DNA from: Terriglobus aquaticus
Lineage (GTDB): Bacteria; Acidobacteriota; Terriglobia; Terriglobales; Acidobacteriaceae
NCBI RefSeq assembly: GCF_025685415.1
Contig: NZ_JAGSYB010000001.1
Span: forward strand, 1,922,001 to 1,986,000
DNA length: 64,000 nt
Direction: 5' to 3'
The translations under genes and the position numbers were made by a program. Shown in pieces: positions 1 to 7,735 of this stretch (the first letter of the stretch is position 1; every line of letters starts with the position of its first letter). Under the pieces are notes generated by a model, which was given only the letters and a program-made list of their open reading frames with translations, was not told the origin of the DNA and made no database searches.

Positions 1-264
1 GTCAAATGCCCGGCCCTCATCGTCTCTGGCGAAGCGGATCCCTTGTGCCCGCCAGCCGCCCAGCAATATCTCGCCCGCGCACTTCCCCACAGCACGAGCG
101 TGTTGCTTCCCGCAGCCGGACACTTCGCCGTGTACGAACAAGCGGACGAAATCGCCTCGGCTGTGGCAGCATGGTTCCAACCCATCTCCTCCGCACAGCA
201 CAAGGCCTGGCTCGCATCCGGCATGCACCAGGGCGACGAACCGATGAAACGAGAGTCCGAGTGA
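1..264 (+). CDS. alpha/beta hydrolase, C-terminal part (5' truncated)
   Basis: Reading frame 1 is open from the window edge to a TGA at 262-264 and gives about 87 residues of an alpha/beta-hydrolase C-terminus. Near the start is a strand-loop of the form LIVSGEADPLCPP, where the Asp of GEAD fits the acid of the catalytic triad. About 30 residues later comes AAGHF, which fits the catalytic His. The nucleophile region lies outside the window, so substrate cannot be judged. The stop overlaps the GTG start of the next gene (GTGA), which suggests translational coupling and one operon. Confidence 0.75.
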   Translation, partial: VKCPALIVSGEADPLCPPAAQQYLARALPHSTSVLLPAAGHFAVYEQADEIASAVAAWFQPISSAQHKAWLASGMHQGDEPMKRESE

Positions 265-1400
265 GCCAGCAGCAAACCGCCGCAAACACAAACGCGTCGC
301 AGGCAGACGAGGCGCAGCAGGACGGCAAAGTTCTACAGGTCGAGCGCCGCGACTTCACCGAGCTCGTCCCCAACGACCGTCCCCGTGTGCAGAGCATGCG
401 CGGCTTCGATCCGGTCTACACCGACATCGTCGACTACATCGTTCGTTGCACGCACCGCATTTGGGACGAGCGCGATGTGGGCCTCATCTACACGCACTAC
501 ACGCACAACTGCGTCCTCTACGGAGTGCTCGGCACCATGTACGACCGCGAAAGCATCGTCCGCGAAACGATCCAGCGCATCGTCGAGTTGCCCGATCGCC
601 GTGGCATGGCAACGTCCATCGTGTGGCGCGGCGACGATGTGAACGGCTTCTACACCTCGCACATGACGCACGGCACCGGACGCCATACCGAGTACGGCAT
701 CTTCGGCAAGCCGACGGGCCGCACGTTTGTCACACGCACCATCGTCGATTGCATGATCGTGGAGAACAAGATCTACCGCGAGTGGGTCGCCCGCGACAAC
801 ATGGCGCAGTTGGTTCAACTCGGCATCGACCCGCACGAGTATGCCGCGACCATCGCGCAACGAAAGTTCGACGCCGGCGAAGCTGTTGTTGAGATCTCAG
901 AAAATCGCCGTCTGCTGGGTCAGTACCCACCCGAAACCGAACCGGATCTTTCGCTCGCACACACCGAGCTGGAAGCGGAAGTCATGCGCTGGCTTCATCA
1001 CATCTTCAACAAGCGCATGTTCGGCAAGATCGGCGAGATCTACGCCTCGAACTGCCAGTGGCACGGACCGCTGATGCGTGAGCTCTATGGTCCCGCCGCG
1101 GTCATGCAGCAGACCATGCGCCTGGTCGCGATGATCCCTGACTGCGCTTACGTTCCGCAGCACATCTGCTCGGTCGAAAGCGAAGAGGGCGGCACCAAGG
1201 TCGCGATTCGCTGGGTGATGGACGGCCATCACCTTGGCTACGGTTCGCTGGGCGCGCCCACGGGTCACAAGCTGGTCGTGATGGGCTTTACGCATTTGCA
1301 CATTCGTGACGGCAAAATCGTCGACGAATGGACGCTCTACGACGAGCTCTCCATGCTCGTCCAACTGAAGCTCGGCGCTCTGCACCGCGCAGCCGCGTAG
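261..1400 (+). CDS. Tandem SnoaL-like / NTF2-fold protein
   Basis: The product is about 379 residues and consists of two NTF2-fold (SnoaL-like, polyketide-cyclase/ester-cyclase type) repeats, roughly residues 52-190 and 236-372. Each repeat ends with the same kind of strand-helix signature: YREWVARDNMAQLVQLG in the first and VDEWTLYDELSMLVQL in the second. Most family members carry one domain of about 130 residues, so this is an internal duplication. I start it at the GTG at 261 because this overlaps the upstream hydrolase stop (GTGA); the open frame further upstream reads through the hydrolase gene in another phase. Such proteins bind or isomerise small hydrophobic substrates, but no specific substrate is evident here. 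It is probably cytoplasmic, as no signal peptide is visible. Confidence 0.8.
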   Translation: MSQQQTAANTNASQADEAQQDGKVLQVERRDFTELVPNDRPRVQSMRGFDPVYTDIVDYIVRCTHRIWDERDVGLIYTHYTHNCVLYGVLGTMYDRESIVRETIQRIVELPDRRGMATSIVWRGDDVNGFYTSHMTHGTGRHTEYGIFGKPTGRTFVTRTIVDCMIVENKIYREWVARDNMAQLVQLGIDPHEYAATIAQRKFDAGEAVVEISENRRLLGQYPPETEPDLSLAHTELEAEVMRWLHHIFNKRMFGKIGEIYASNCQWHGPLMRELYGPAAVMQQTMRLVAMIPDCAYVPQHICSVESEEGGTKVAIRWVMDGHHLGYGSLGAPTGHKLVVMGFTHLHIRDGKIVDEWTLYDELSMLVQLKLGALHRAAA

Positions 1401-1481
1401 CTGCATCCGGGCAGTCCGGCGTTCGGCAAGGCCGGGCTTCCCTGCCCAATCCTGTAGGCCAGATGCTCACTGGGGTGCCGT

Positions 1482-2798
1482 ATGCGCAGCAACCTCTTTC
1501 GCCGATCCCGTCCCTCCGCGGCGCTCGTCTCCGATCCCAACCTCGCCGTCCTGCAGACGGATGAGGGTTCCGTGGTCACGAGCTTGCCGCCGTCGGGTTC
1601 TGGCGCTCCAGGCGGCGGTCTTCTGCACCTGCCGCTTCGGCGAAGGCTAGTAGCATTCGGCTTCCTGCTGATCGCGGAGTTCTTCTACGGTTGGGCCTGG
1701 AACACCGTCGACGTCCTTCGCCCACTGTTCCGTGCCAGCCTCGGCCTCACGCTCACGCAGGCGGGCTCGGCCTATTCCGCGCAGGGCGCTGGCGCTCTCA
1801 TCGGCGCCATCTCCATCGGCCAACTTGCTGACAAGCTGGGCAAGCGCAACATGCTGGTCGTGGTCATGGCTGGCTATGGCGCGCTTCTGCTCGCGGGTAC
1901 GCTAGTCCACAGCTACGTCGGCCTGCTTCTGCAGCGGTTCGTGCTCGGCTTATTTCTTGGCGGCAGCTTCCCGGTTGTGGTTGGCATTTACGTGGAGCTG
2001 TTCCGCCCCACGCTGCGCGGTAAGCTCGCCTCCGCCATCAACGCTACGTTCTCACTCGCCATCATCACGCTCGGCCTGTGTTTCGGACATCTGGGCCACC
2101 ACGACTGGCGCACCCTGCTTTGGATCGGCGGTCTGCCGCCGCTGCTGCTCGCTGTGCTTGCCTACATCGCGATTCCTTCCGCTGAGCGCTCCTACAAATC
2201 CGGTTCAGGCAAACTGCCGCTCGCCGAACTCTTCACGCCCGCGCTGCGACGGCAGACGCTGCTGCTGGCGAGCATGACCGGCCTGAACTTCTTCGCCTAC
2301 CAGGCGTTTAGCGGATGGCTGACCACCTACCTGCTCAACACGCGCCACCTGCCAAAAGACGTTGTTGGCCACCTGGTCGCGGCGCAGTTCGCTGGCAACA
2401 TCCTTGGCGGCTTTTTCTGGGGTGGTCTTAGCGATCGCTTCGGCCGCCGCTCCGGCGCGATCGGCTTCTTCATCACGGCCGCCGCCATCGTTGCCTATCT
2501 CACGGTTCCCGCGGACCAGTGGCTGCTGCTTGGCATCGGAAGCCTGTACGGATTCGCTCTCTCCGCGAGCGTCATCTGGGGACCGTGGCTTGCGGAGCTC
2601 TACCCGCCGCACCTGAAGTCGACGGCCAGCTCCATCTTCAACTGGGGCCGCCTCGTCAGCTTTTTTTCGCCGATCCTCACGGGCCAGATCGCGGAGCACT
2701 TCGGCATGCAGGCCGGCATGCTCGTCAGCAGCCTCATCTTCGCCGTGGCAGCATTCATCTGGCTCAGCCTGCCGGAGACTATGCGCCGACACGCTTAG
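1482..2798 (+). CDS. MFS transporter
   Basis: This 438-residue protein has about 12 hydrophobic segments and the features of a major facilitator. A loop GQLADKLGKRN lies between the second and third helices and GGLSDRFGRRS occupies the matching place in the second half; both are copies of the MFS signature. The hydrophilic first 50 residues precede the first helix and may be overextended. The arrangement is closest to the sugar/aromatic-acid:proton symporter branch of the superfamily. It lies 80 bp downstream of the tandem SnoaL-like gene on the same strand, so the two could be cotranscribed. Substrate is unknown. Confidence 0.85.
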   Translation: MRSNLFRRSRPSAALVSDPNLAVLQTDEGSVVTSLPPSGSGAPGGGLLHLPLRRRLVAFGFLLIAEFFYGWAWNTVDVLRPLFRASLGLTLTQAGSAYSAQGAGALIGAISIGQLADKLGKRNMLVVVMAGYGALLLAGTLVHSYVGLLLQRFVLGLFLGGSFPVVVGIYVELFRPTLRGKLASAINATFSLAIITLGLCFGHLGHHDWRTLLWIGGLPPLLLAVLAYIAIPSAERSYKSGSGKLPLAELFTPALRRQTLLLASMTGLNFFAYQAFSGWLTTYLLNTRHLPKDVVGHLVAAQFAGNILGGFFWGGLSDRFGRRSGAIGFFITAAAIVAYLTVPADQWLLLGIGSLYGFALSASVIWGPWLAELYPPHLKSTASSIFNWGRLVSFFSPILTGQIAEHFGMQAGMLVSSLIFAVAAFIWLSLPETMRRHA

Positions 2799-2822
2799 GC
2801 CCCAGGCTGGCGCGGTCACAAC

Positions 2823-3530
2823 TTAGTGAGCATCCTCCGGCGGCACCGATCGCAGGCTGAAGCTGTCGATCTCTGGCGGATCGCTGCCCGGCCGCATCAC
2901 CAGCGTACCCAGCACCTCGCTGCCCTCGGGCGTTTGATCGCGCATGCGAAAGACCAGCACGCCCGGTGCCACCTCCTTCGCGCTCAGCAGACCGAAACCG
3001 CCCGTCTGCTGTCGTAACTCCATCTGGGCCTCGGCTGACAGGCCGGACACTTCGCTCGGCAGCACAGCCTGCATCGCCTCAGCATTCGTCTGGTTGAACG
3101 CCGCCAGCCAGCCGTAGAGCAGGTGTCCTACCGCCGAGTTGGGAATCAGCCCGACCTCGGGCCCGAAGCGCGGCAGGTGCACCATGATGGTCGGGTGCAC
3201 ACGGCCGCTGTGGCTGATGCGCCGCGCCGGCACGGGCGCATCCGCAGGATCGCCCAACGCGATCACGTCGATCTGGTTCGGATCGTCGTCCTTGTCGTCC
3301 TCCGGAGGCTCCGGCATTGGAGCTCCACCGCGAGCGACCCGCATGGCTTCATCGCGCAAGCGACGCACGGTTCTGTGACTCAGCCCTACATGCAGCGCTG
3401 CTATCACCACCGCCGCAATCACAAAAGCCAGCGCAATTGACCCCGCACCCAGGCGCTGCCGTTCGAGCACCACAAAGCGTGGCCCCGTGGCCGACGGCTC
3501 TGCCGGCCCTGACTGCGGCTTTACCGGCAT
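2823..3530 (-). CDS. Conserved hypothetical membrane-anchored protein
   Basis: This gives about 235 residues from an ATG at 3530; longer upstream starts exist but add a low-quality basic extension. A single hydrophobic helix lies at about residues 28-50, preceded by a Pro/Ala-rich stretch. After it comes an acidic patch (EDDKDDDPN) and a soluble C-terminal domain of about 150 residues rich in beta-type sequence. The topology suggests a type II membrane protein with a periplasmic domain. I do not recognise the family. It converges with the MFS gene (24 bp between stops) and has the 3604-4074 gene upstream on the same strand. Confidence 0.6.
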   Translation of the reverse strand: MPVKPQSGPAEPSATGPRFVVLERQRLGAGSIALAFVIAAVVIAALHVGLSHRTVRRLRDEAMRVARGGAPMPEPPEDDKDDDPNQIDVIALGDPADAPVPARRISHSGRVHPTIMVHLPRFGPEVGLIPNSAVGHLLYGWLAAFNQTNAEAMQAVLPSEVSGLSAEAQMELRQQTGGFGLLSAKEVAPGVLVFRMRDQTPEGSEVLGTLVMRPGSDPPEIDSFSLRSVPPEDAH

Positions 3531-3603
3531 AGATGTGGCATGGTGCGATCGCAATCGAGCAAGGAAGCCGAGCGCACGCGTCGGCTTTGCGCACTGCGGA
3601 TGT

Positions 3604-4074
3604 TCAGCGTGACGCGCAGGCCTTTGTACCCGTATCCGCAACGCTGGCGATCACCCATTTGCCATCCACGCGCACCATGTCAAACAGGTCTGTGCCGCAG
3701 TGGTCGACCTTGCCGTCGACCAAAAACTCGAAAGGCGCCCAGACCACGGCAAGATCGTTGTCGATGCGGACAAGTGGATTGTGGATGCGCTCCTCGATCG
3801 CCGTCGTGCCTGGCTTGCCAACGCGTTCCGCAAAGGATTCAAACGTCATCTGCGTTGCTTTGCCGTCGCGCATCAGCACCATCGCACCGCCCGGCAGCGT
3901 CGGCGCCTTGATCGCCGTCGCATCCCGCTTCGACATCCCGTCGAACATAGCCCGGATCGGCGCCAGCACAGCCTGCTCTTCTGCCAATTGAGCAGAGGCA
4001 GCACACATACAACCGATGCCCAGCATCGATCCGAAGCAGAGAGCCCGCACCGCACGCCTGTTCATGTTGCGCAT
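3604..4074 (-). CDS. Exported SnoaL/DUF4440-like NTF2-fold protein
   Basis: The product is about 156 residues. It begins with a basic N-region, a hydrophobic core (ALCFGSMLGIGCMCAA) and ASAQ, which looks like a signal peptidase site. The remainder reads as one NTF2-fold domain, with VRIDNDLAVVWAPFEF and a C-terminal VDGKWVIASVADTGTKA typical of DUF4440/lumazine-type relatives. ATGs at 4074 and 4065 are both possible and neither has a strong ribosome binding site. Its role is unknown; related exported proteins often lie beside transporters or hydrolases. It is divergent from the DUF1080 gene. Confidence 0.7.
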   Translation of the reverse strand: MRNMNRRAVRALCFGSMLGIGCMCAASAQLAEEQAVLAPIRAMFDGMSKRDATAIKAPTLPGGAMVLMRDGKATQMTFESFAERVGKPGTTAIEERIHNPLVRIDNDLAVVWAPFEFLVDGKVDHCGTDLFDMVRVDGKWVIASVADTGTKACASR

Positions 4075-4205
4075 TTTATCGCGCACGGCCCATCTTCCGG
4101 ACAGAGCAGGGTTGCGGTTTGTCTGCCACACTTGTCACGGAACATAATCTTCTTTGTTCAACGGGCGACATTTGCAGCCGACCCGTTCCAAAAGGAACCC
4201 GCCGC

Positions 4206-4949
4206 ATGCGCATCCGATCCATTCTTCTTCTCCTGGCCGTCAGCGCAGGCTCGCTGGCAGCCGCGGCGCAAACACCAGCCATTCCGAAGCACGGACCCGG
4301 CCTGCAGTTGTTCGACGGCAAAGACCTGAACGGCTTCGATGTCTTCCTGAAAGACACCGGCCTGAACTCTGACGCGAACCATGTCTTCGCCGTCGAGCAC
4401 GGCGTGATACACGTTTCAGGCAAGCAGATGGGCTACATCATCACCAAGCAGGAGTATTCCAACTATTACCTGCGCGCCGAGTTCAAGTGGGGCGAAGGGA
4501 CATACGGTGAGCGCGAAGGCAAGGCGCGCGACAGCGGCATTCTGTACAACATCCAGGGGCCGAACAAGGTGTGGCCGCGCTCGGTCGAGTTCCAGATCAA
4601 CGAGGGCTGCACCGGCGACTTCTGGATGACGGATGGCGCGGCGCTCACCGGCCGCGATGGCACACGCGTGACCGGCCCGGCGGGCGGAGCTTACAAGATC
4701 GATCGCATCAACAAAGGTCCGTACGAAAACGTCGCAGGCTATCGCGACCCGGTCAACGAAGTGGAGAAGCCGCACGGCGAATGGAACGTGCTGGAGCTGG
4801 TGAATCGCAACGGCCACGTGTGGCAATACGTGAACGGCAAGCTGGCCAACGAGGGCACGGATGCCTTTCCGACGAGCGGCAAGATCCTGTTTCAGTCCGA
4901 AGGCTCGGAACTTTACTTCCGCAACCTCGTACTGTATCCGCTGCTGTAA
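4206..4949 (+). CDS. DUF1080 (3-keto-disaccharide hydrolase fold) exported protein
   Basis: This 247-residue protein has an N-terminal signal peptide (hydrophobic core SILLLLAVSAG, likely cleaved after AAAAQ) followed by a DUF1080 domain, a concanavalin-like beta-sandwich. Family features include LFDGKDLNGFDVF near residue 35, GILYNIQGP in the middle and the C-terminal strand ELYFRNLVLYPL. DUF1080 is linked to 3-keto-disaccharide hydrolysis or carbohydrate binding, and the family is common in Acidobacteriota and Planctomycetota. The ATG at 4206 follows AAAGGA, and a longer frame upstream lacks a good start. The protein should act in the periplasm. Confidence 0.88.
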   Translation: MRIRSILLLLAVSAGSLAAAAQTPAIPKHGPGLQLFDGKDLNGFDVFLKDTGLNSDANHVFAVEHGVIHVSGKQMGYIITKQEYSNYYLRAEFKWGEGTYGEREGKARDSGILYNIQGPNKVWPRSVEFQINEGCTGDFWMTDGAALTGRDGTRVTGPAGGAYKIDRINKGPYENVAGYRDPVNEVEKPHGEWNVLELVNRNGHVWQYVNGKLANEGTDAFPTSGKILFQSEGSELYFRNLVLYPLL

Positions 4950-5010
4950 CGGACGAGGGTGCGCTGCTGGCAGCTGATGCTTGCACCTGGCGGCGCTCAT
5001 CCAACCTTCT

Positions 5011-6144
5011 ATGCCGCGCATTTACCTGGACAACAACGCGACCACGCCAGTTCTGCCGGAGGTGGTTGTGGCCATGCAGCCATGGTGGACCGAGCGCTTT
5101 GGCAACGCGTCTGCCGTGCATTCGCACGGCCGCGACGCGCGCGAAGCTGTGGATCATGCGCGGGAACAGGTCGCTGCCTTGATCGGTGCACGCGCGAACG
5201 AGATCACATTCACGGGCAGCGGCACCGAAGCGGATAACCAGGCGATCTTTGGCACGCTTGCTGCGGGCGATCACCTGATGACTTCGAGCATTGAGCACCA
5301 TGCCGTGCTGCATGCTGCGCATGAAGCTGAGCGGCGCGGCGCGGAAGTGACGATTGTCGATCCGGATCGCGATGGCGTCGTGCAAGTCGATGCGATCCGA
5401 GCGGCGCTGCGGCACAACACGAAGCTGATCAGCCTGATGCTGGCCAACAATGAAACGGGTGTTCTGCAGCCGGTGCAGGAATTGGCGGCGCTGGCGCGCG
5501 AGCGCGGCATTCTGGTGCACACCGACGCTGTGCAGTGCGGTGGCAAGCTGCCGATCCGCGTACGTGATCTGGGCTGCGATCTCCTAAGTCTTTCGGCGCA
5601 CAAGATGCACGCGCCGCAAGGCGTCGGCGCGCTTTGGGTGCGCCGTGGATTGCAGATTCGGCCACTGCTGTTTGGGGGACCGCATGAGCGGCAGCGCCGT
5701 GCCGGCACGGAGAACGTTCCAGGCATCGTTGGCTTCGGCGAAGCGGCTTCGCTTGCCTCAGCTTGGCTTACCACCGAGGGTGCTGAGCTTGAGCACAAGC
5801 GTCGGCAGTTTGAGAGCGAGCTGCTGCGACGCGTTGCGGGAGCGACGATTCACGGCGTCGAGGTTGCGCGGCTGCCTAACACGACGTCGGTGCGGTTCGA
5901 CGGCGTGGATGCGGAGGCTCTGGTGATTGCGATGGATCTGCGCGGTGTCTCGATCAGCGGTGGATCCGCTTGCACGTCGGGGGCTGTCGAGCCATCGCAT
6001 GTGTTGCGTGCGATGGGGTTGAGTGATGCGGAGGCGCGGTCGACGGTTCGGATTTCGATGTCCCGGCTCACGACTTGGGACGAGCTTGAAGCGGCGCTGA
6101 CGGCTCTGGTTGAAACGGTGGAGCGGCTGCGCTCGATCGGGTAA
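5011..6144 (+). CDS. iscS: Cysteine desulfurase (IscS/NifS family)
   Basis: This 377-residue PLP enzyme removes sulfur from cysteine, leaving alanine and a protein persulfide for Fe-S cluster and tRNA thiolation pathways. The PLP lysine is K198 in SLSAHKMH. The catalytic cysteine is C321 in GGSACTSG, on a long flexible loop, with EPSHVLRAMG after it as in group I desulfurases. The N-terminus YLDNNATTP is diagnostic. The ATG at 5011 is chosen because family members begin right at this motif. The gene ends 3 bp from the end of mnmA, which encodes a sulfur-accepting tRNA thiolase on the other strand. Confidence 0.95.
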   Translation: MPRIYLDNNATTPVLPEVVVAMQPWWTERFGNASAVHSHGRDAREAVDHAREQVAALIGARANEITFTGSGTEADNQAIFGTLAAGDHLMTSSIEHHAVLHAAHEAERRGAEVTIVDPDRDGVVQVDAIRAALRHNTKLISLMLANNETGVLQPVQELAALARERGILVHTDAVQCGGKLPIRVRDLGCDLLSLSAHKMHAPQGVGALWVRRGLQIRPLLFGGPHERQRRAGTENVPGIVGFGEAASLASAWLTTEGAELEHKRRQFESELLRRVAGATIHGVEVARLPNTTSVRFDGVDAEALVIAMDLRGVSISGGSACTSGAVEPSHVLRAMGLSDAEARSTVRISMSRLTTWDELEAALTALVETVERLRSIG

Positions 6145-6147
6145 CGG

Positions 6148-7278
6148 CTAGCGGAGCCAACCGCCGCCGACTACGTTCTCGCCGTCGAAGAAGAGCGCCG
6201 CCTGGCCGGGCGTGACGGCACGCTGCGGCTCGTCGAACTCGATCTGCACCTGCGAATCGCCAAGTGGACGGATGATTGCGGGCGCGGGTTCGTGGCGGTG
6301 ACGGATCTTGGCGAGCACGCGCATGGGCTCGCGCAGTTCGGCGATGCTGATCCAGTTCAGGCGATCGGCGGTCGCGGAGCGCTGGTGCAGCAGCGATTCT
6401 TCGCCGATGACGACGCGATTCTTTGCGGGTTCGATGCCGAGCACGTAGAACGGCGTCGCGTGGTGCGAGTGCAGGCGCTGCTGGACGCCCTTTTTCTGGC
6501 CCACGGTGAAGTGGTGGATGCCGTCGTGCGAGCCGAGGACTTCCCCGTCGGGCGTGACCAGATCGCCAGCGGTCGCTGGCATCTCGCGGCCCTGCTCGTC
6601 GAGGTACGCGGCGAGGAAGGTTTTGTAGTCGCCGCCCGGGATGAAGCAGATTTCCTGCGAGTCGGGCTTGTGGGCGACTCGCAGGTTTTCGGACTCGGCG
6701 AGCGCGCGGACGTCGGGCTTAACCATGCCGCCGAGCGGAAAGAGCGAGTGCGCGAGCTGGTCCTGCGTGAGGCCGAAGAGGAAGTAGCTTTGGTCTTTTG
6801 CCGTGTCGGCTGGGCGCTTCAGCAGCCAGCGGCCGCAGTGGTTGTCGGCGGTTTCGTCGAACTCGACGCGTGCGTAGTGGCCGGTGGCGACCTTGGTCGC
6901 GCCGATCTGGCGGGCGGTGGTCAGGAGCTGGTCGAACTTGAGGTGGTTGTTGCAGAGGGTGCACGGGATGGGCGTGCGGCCGTTCAGGTATTCGTTTACG
7001 AACGGCTGGACGACGTCCTGCTCGAAGCGGCGCTGATGGTTCACAACGTAGTACGGAATGCCGAGCTGTTCGGCGACGCGGCGAGCGTCGTAGACGTCGT
7101 CGATGGAGCAGCAGCGGCCCTGCACGGCCTCCGGCATGCCTTCGTGGCCGGCGAGGCGGCGCTGGTCCCAGAGCTGGAGGGTGAGGCCGATTAGGTTGTG
7201 GCCTTCGCGCTTGAGCAGAGCGGCGACGGTGGAGGAGTCGACGCCGCCGGACATGGCTACGGCGATGGTTTCTGGCAT
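6148..7278 (-). CDS. mnmA: tRNA-specific 2-thiouridylase MnmA
   Basis: This 376-residue enzyme makes 2-thiouridine at the wobble position of Lys, Glu and Gln tRNAs using sulfur delivered from a desulfurase. The ATP PP-loop SGGVDS is at residues 10-15. The catalytic cysteine pair fits C106 or C109 (in RTPIPCTLCN) and C211 (in SQEICF). The C-terminal beta-barrel domain is present, so the length is typical. The start ATG at 7278 follows a very purine-rich ribosome binding site. The gene is tail to tail with iscS. Its upstream region carries an unusual cluster of TAAGTTC repeats, listed separately. Confidence 0.95.
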   Translation of the reverse strand: MPETIAVAMSGGVDSSTVAALLKREGHNLIGLTLQLWDQRRLAGHEGMPEAVQGRCCSIDDVYDARRVAEQLGIPYYVVNHQRRFEQDVVQPFVNEYLNGRTPIPCTLCNNHLKFDQLLTTARQIGATKVATGHYARVEFDETADNHCGRWLLKRPADTAKDQSYFLFGLTQDQLAHSLFPLGGMVKPDVRALAESENLRVAHKPDSQEICFIPGGDYKTFLAAYLDEQGREMPATAGDLVTPDGEVLGSHDGIHHFTVGQKKGVQQRLHSHHATPFYVLGIEPAKNRVVIGEESLLHQRSATADRLNWISIAELREPMRVLAKIRHRHEPAPAIIRPLGDSQVQIEFDEPQRAVTPGQAALFFDGENVVGGGWLR

Positions 7279-7302
7279 ACTCCCCCCTCCTCCCTTTTTT
7301 GC

Positions 7303-7381
7303 TAAGTTCTTGTATTCCGGCGAGTTAGGCCGCGCTTGCTGCGTAAGTTCTTCTCCGGTAGGAACTTAGGCGTAAGTTCCT
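7303..7381. repeat. TAAGTTC half-site cluster with a 9-bp inverted repeat
   Basis: TAAGTTCT occurs at 7303-7310 and 7344-7351. A perfect 9-bp inverted repeat follows: AGGAACTTA at 7360-7368 and TAAGTTCCT at 7373-7381, separated by four bases. All four half-sites lie within 80 bp just upstream of the mnmA start. They could form operator sites or, in RNA, a hairpin with flanking repeats. I do not recognise the motif. Confidence 0.6.
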
Positions 7382-7639
7382 GCTATGGAGCTACTTAGCG
7401 TGCATTCGTTGAGCGGACGTCAAAACTCCGGATGCAGAGCTACTTCTATTTTAGCGAGGTGGGTGGAAATAGGGTGCCCAGTATTTCCTGGCCGTAAGTG
7501 GTGAGGGCTGTGTGAGTTGCGGGGCCGAGTGGGTGATTCGGGGGTTGACAGGTTTCGGTGGGGCGAGCGGTCCCGCACTCCCCCGCTCCGAGTTAGGTCC
7601 GGCTGAGATCGCCTGAATGGCTGTGCCGCTCCGGAAGAG

Positions 7640-7670
7640 AGCAGATCCTTCGCTTCGCTCAGGATGACAC
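7640..7670. repeat. REP-like intergenic sequence
   Basis: This stretch contains ATCCTTCGCTTCGCTCAGGAT with flanking bases, an imperfect palindrome with ATCCT/AGGAT arms. From memory, near-identical sequences recur in intergenic regions of acidobacterial genomes, so I call it REP-like. Only one copy is apparent in this window, so the repeat status rests on recollection, not on the window itself. Confidence 0.4.
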
Positions 7671-7735
7671 TGCCATCTTCTGCACCGAGCAGAATCTTCT
7701 ACACGAGCCCAAGATAGAAGCGACTTGGAGAAGTA

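Larger units (their letters stand above)
7279..7735. other. 457-bp intergenic region with repeats
   Basis: I see no credible gene in this gap between mnmA and the SDR gene, both on the minus strand. The mnmA-proximal third holds the TAAGTTC repeat cluster. GAGCTACTT occurs twice as a direct repeat (7388-7396 and 7437-7445). The SDR-proximal end holds a REP-like sequence around 7640-7670. Confidence 0.6.

Noticed and set aside
6-260. N-terminal extension of the tandem SnoaL-like frame
   Set aside because: It overlaps the alpha/beta-hydrolase end in another phase and is Arg/Ser-rich noise; the GTG at 261 overlaps the hydrolase stop.
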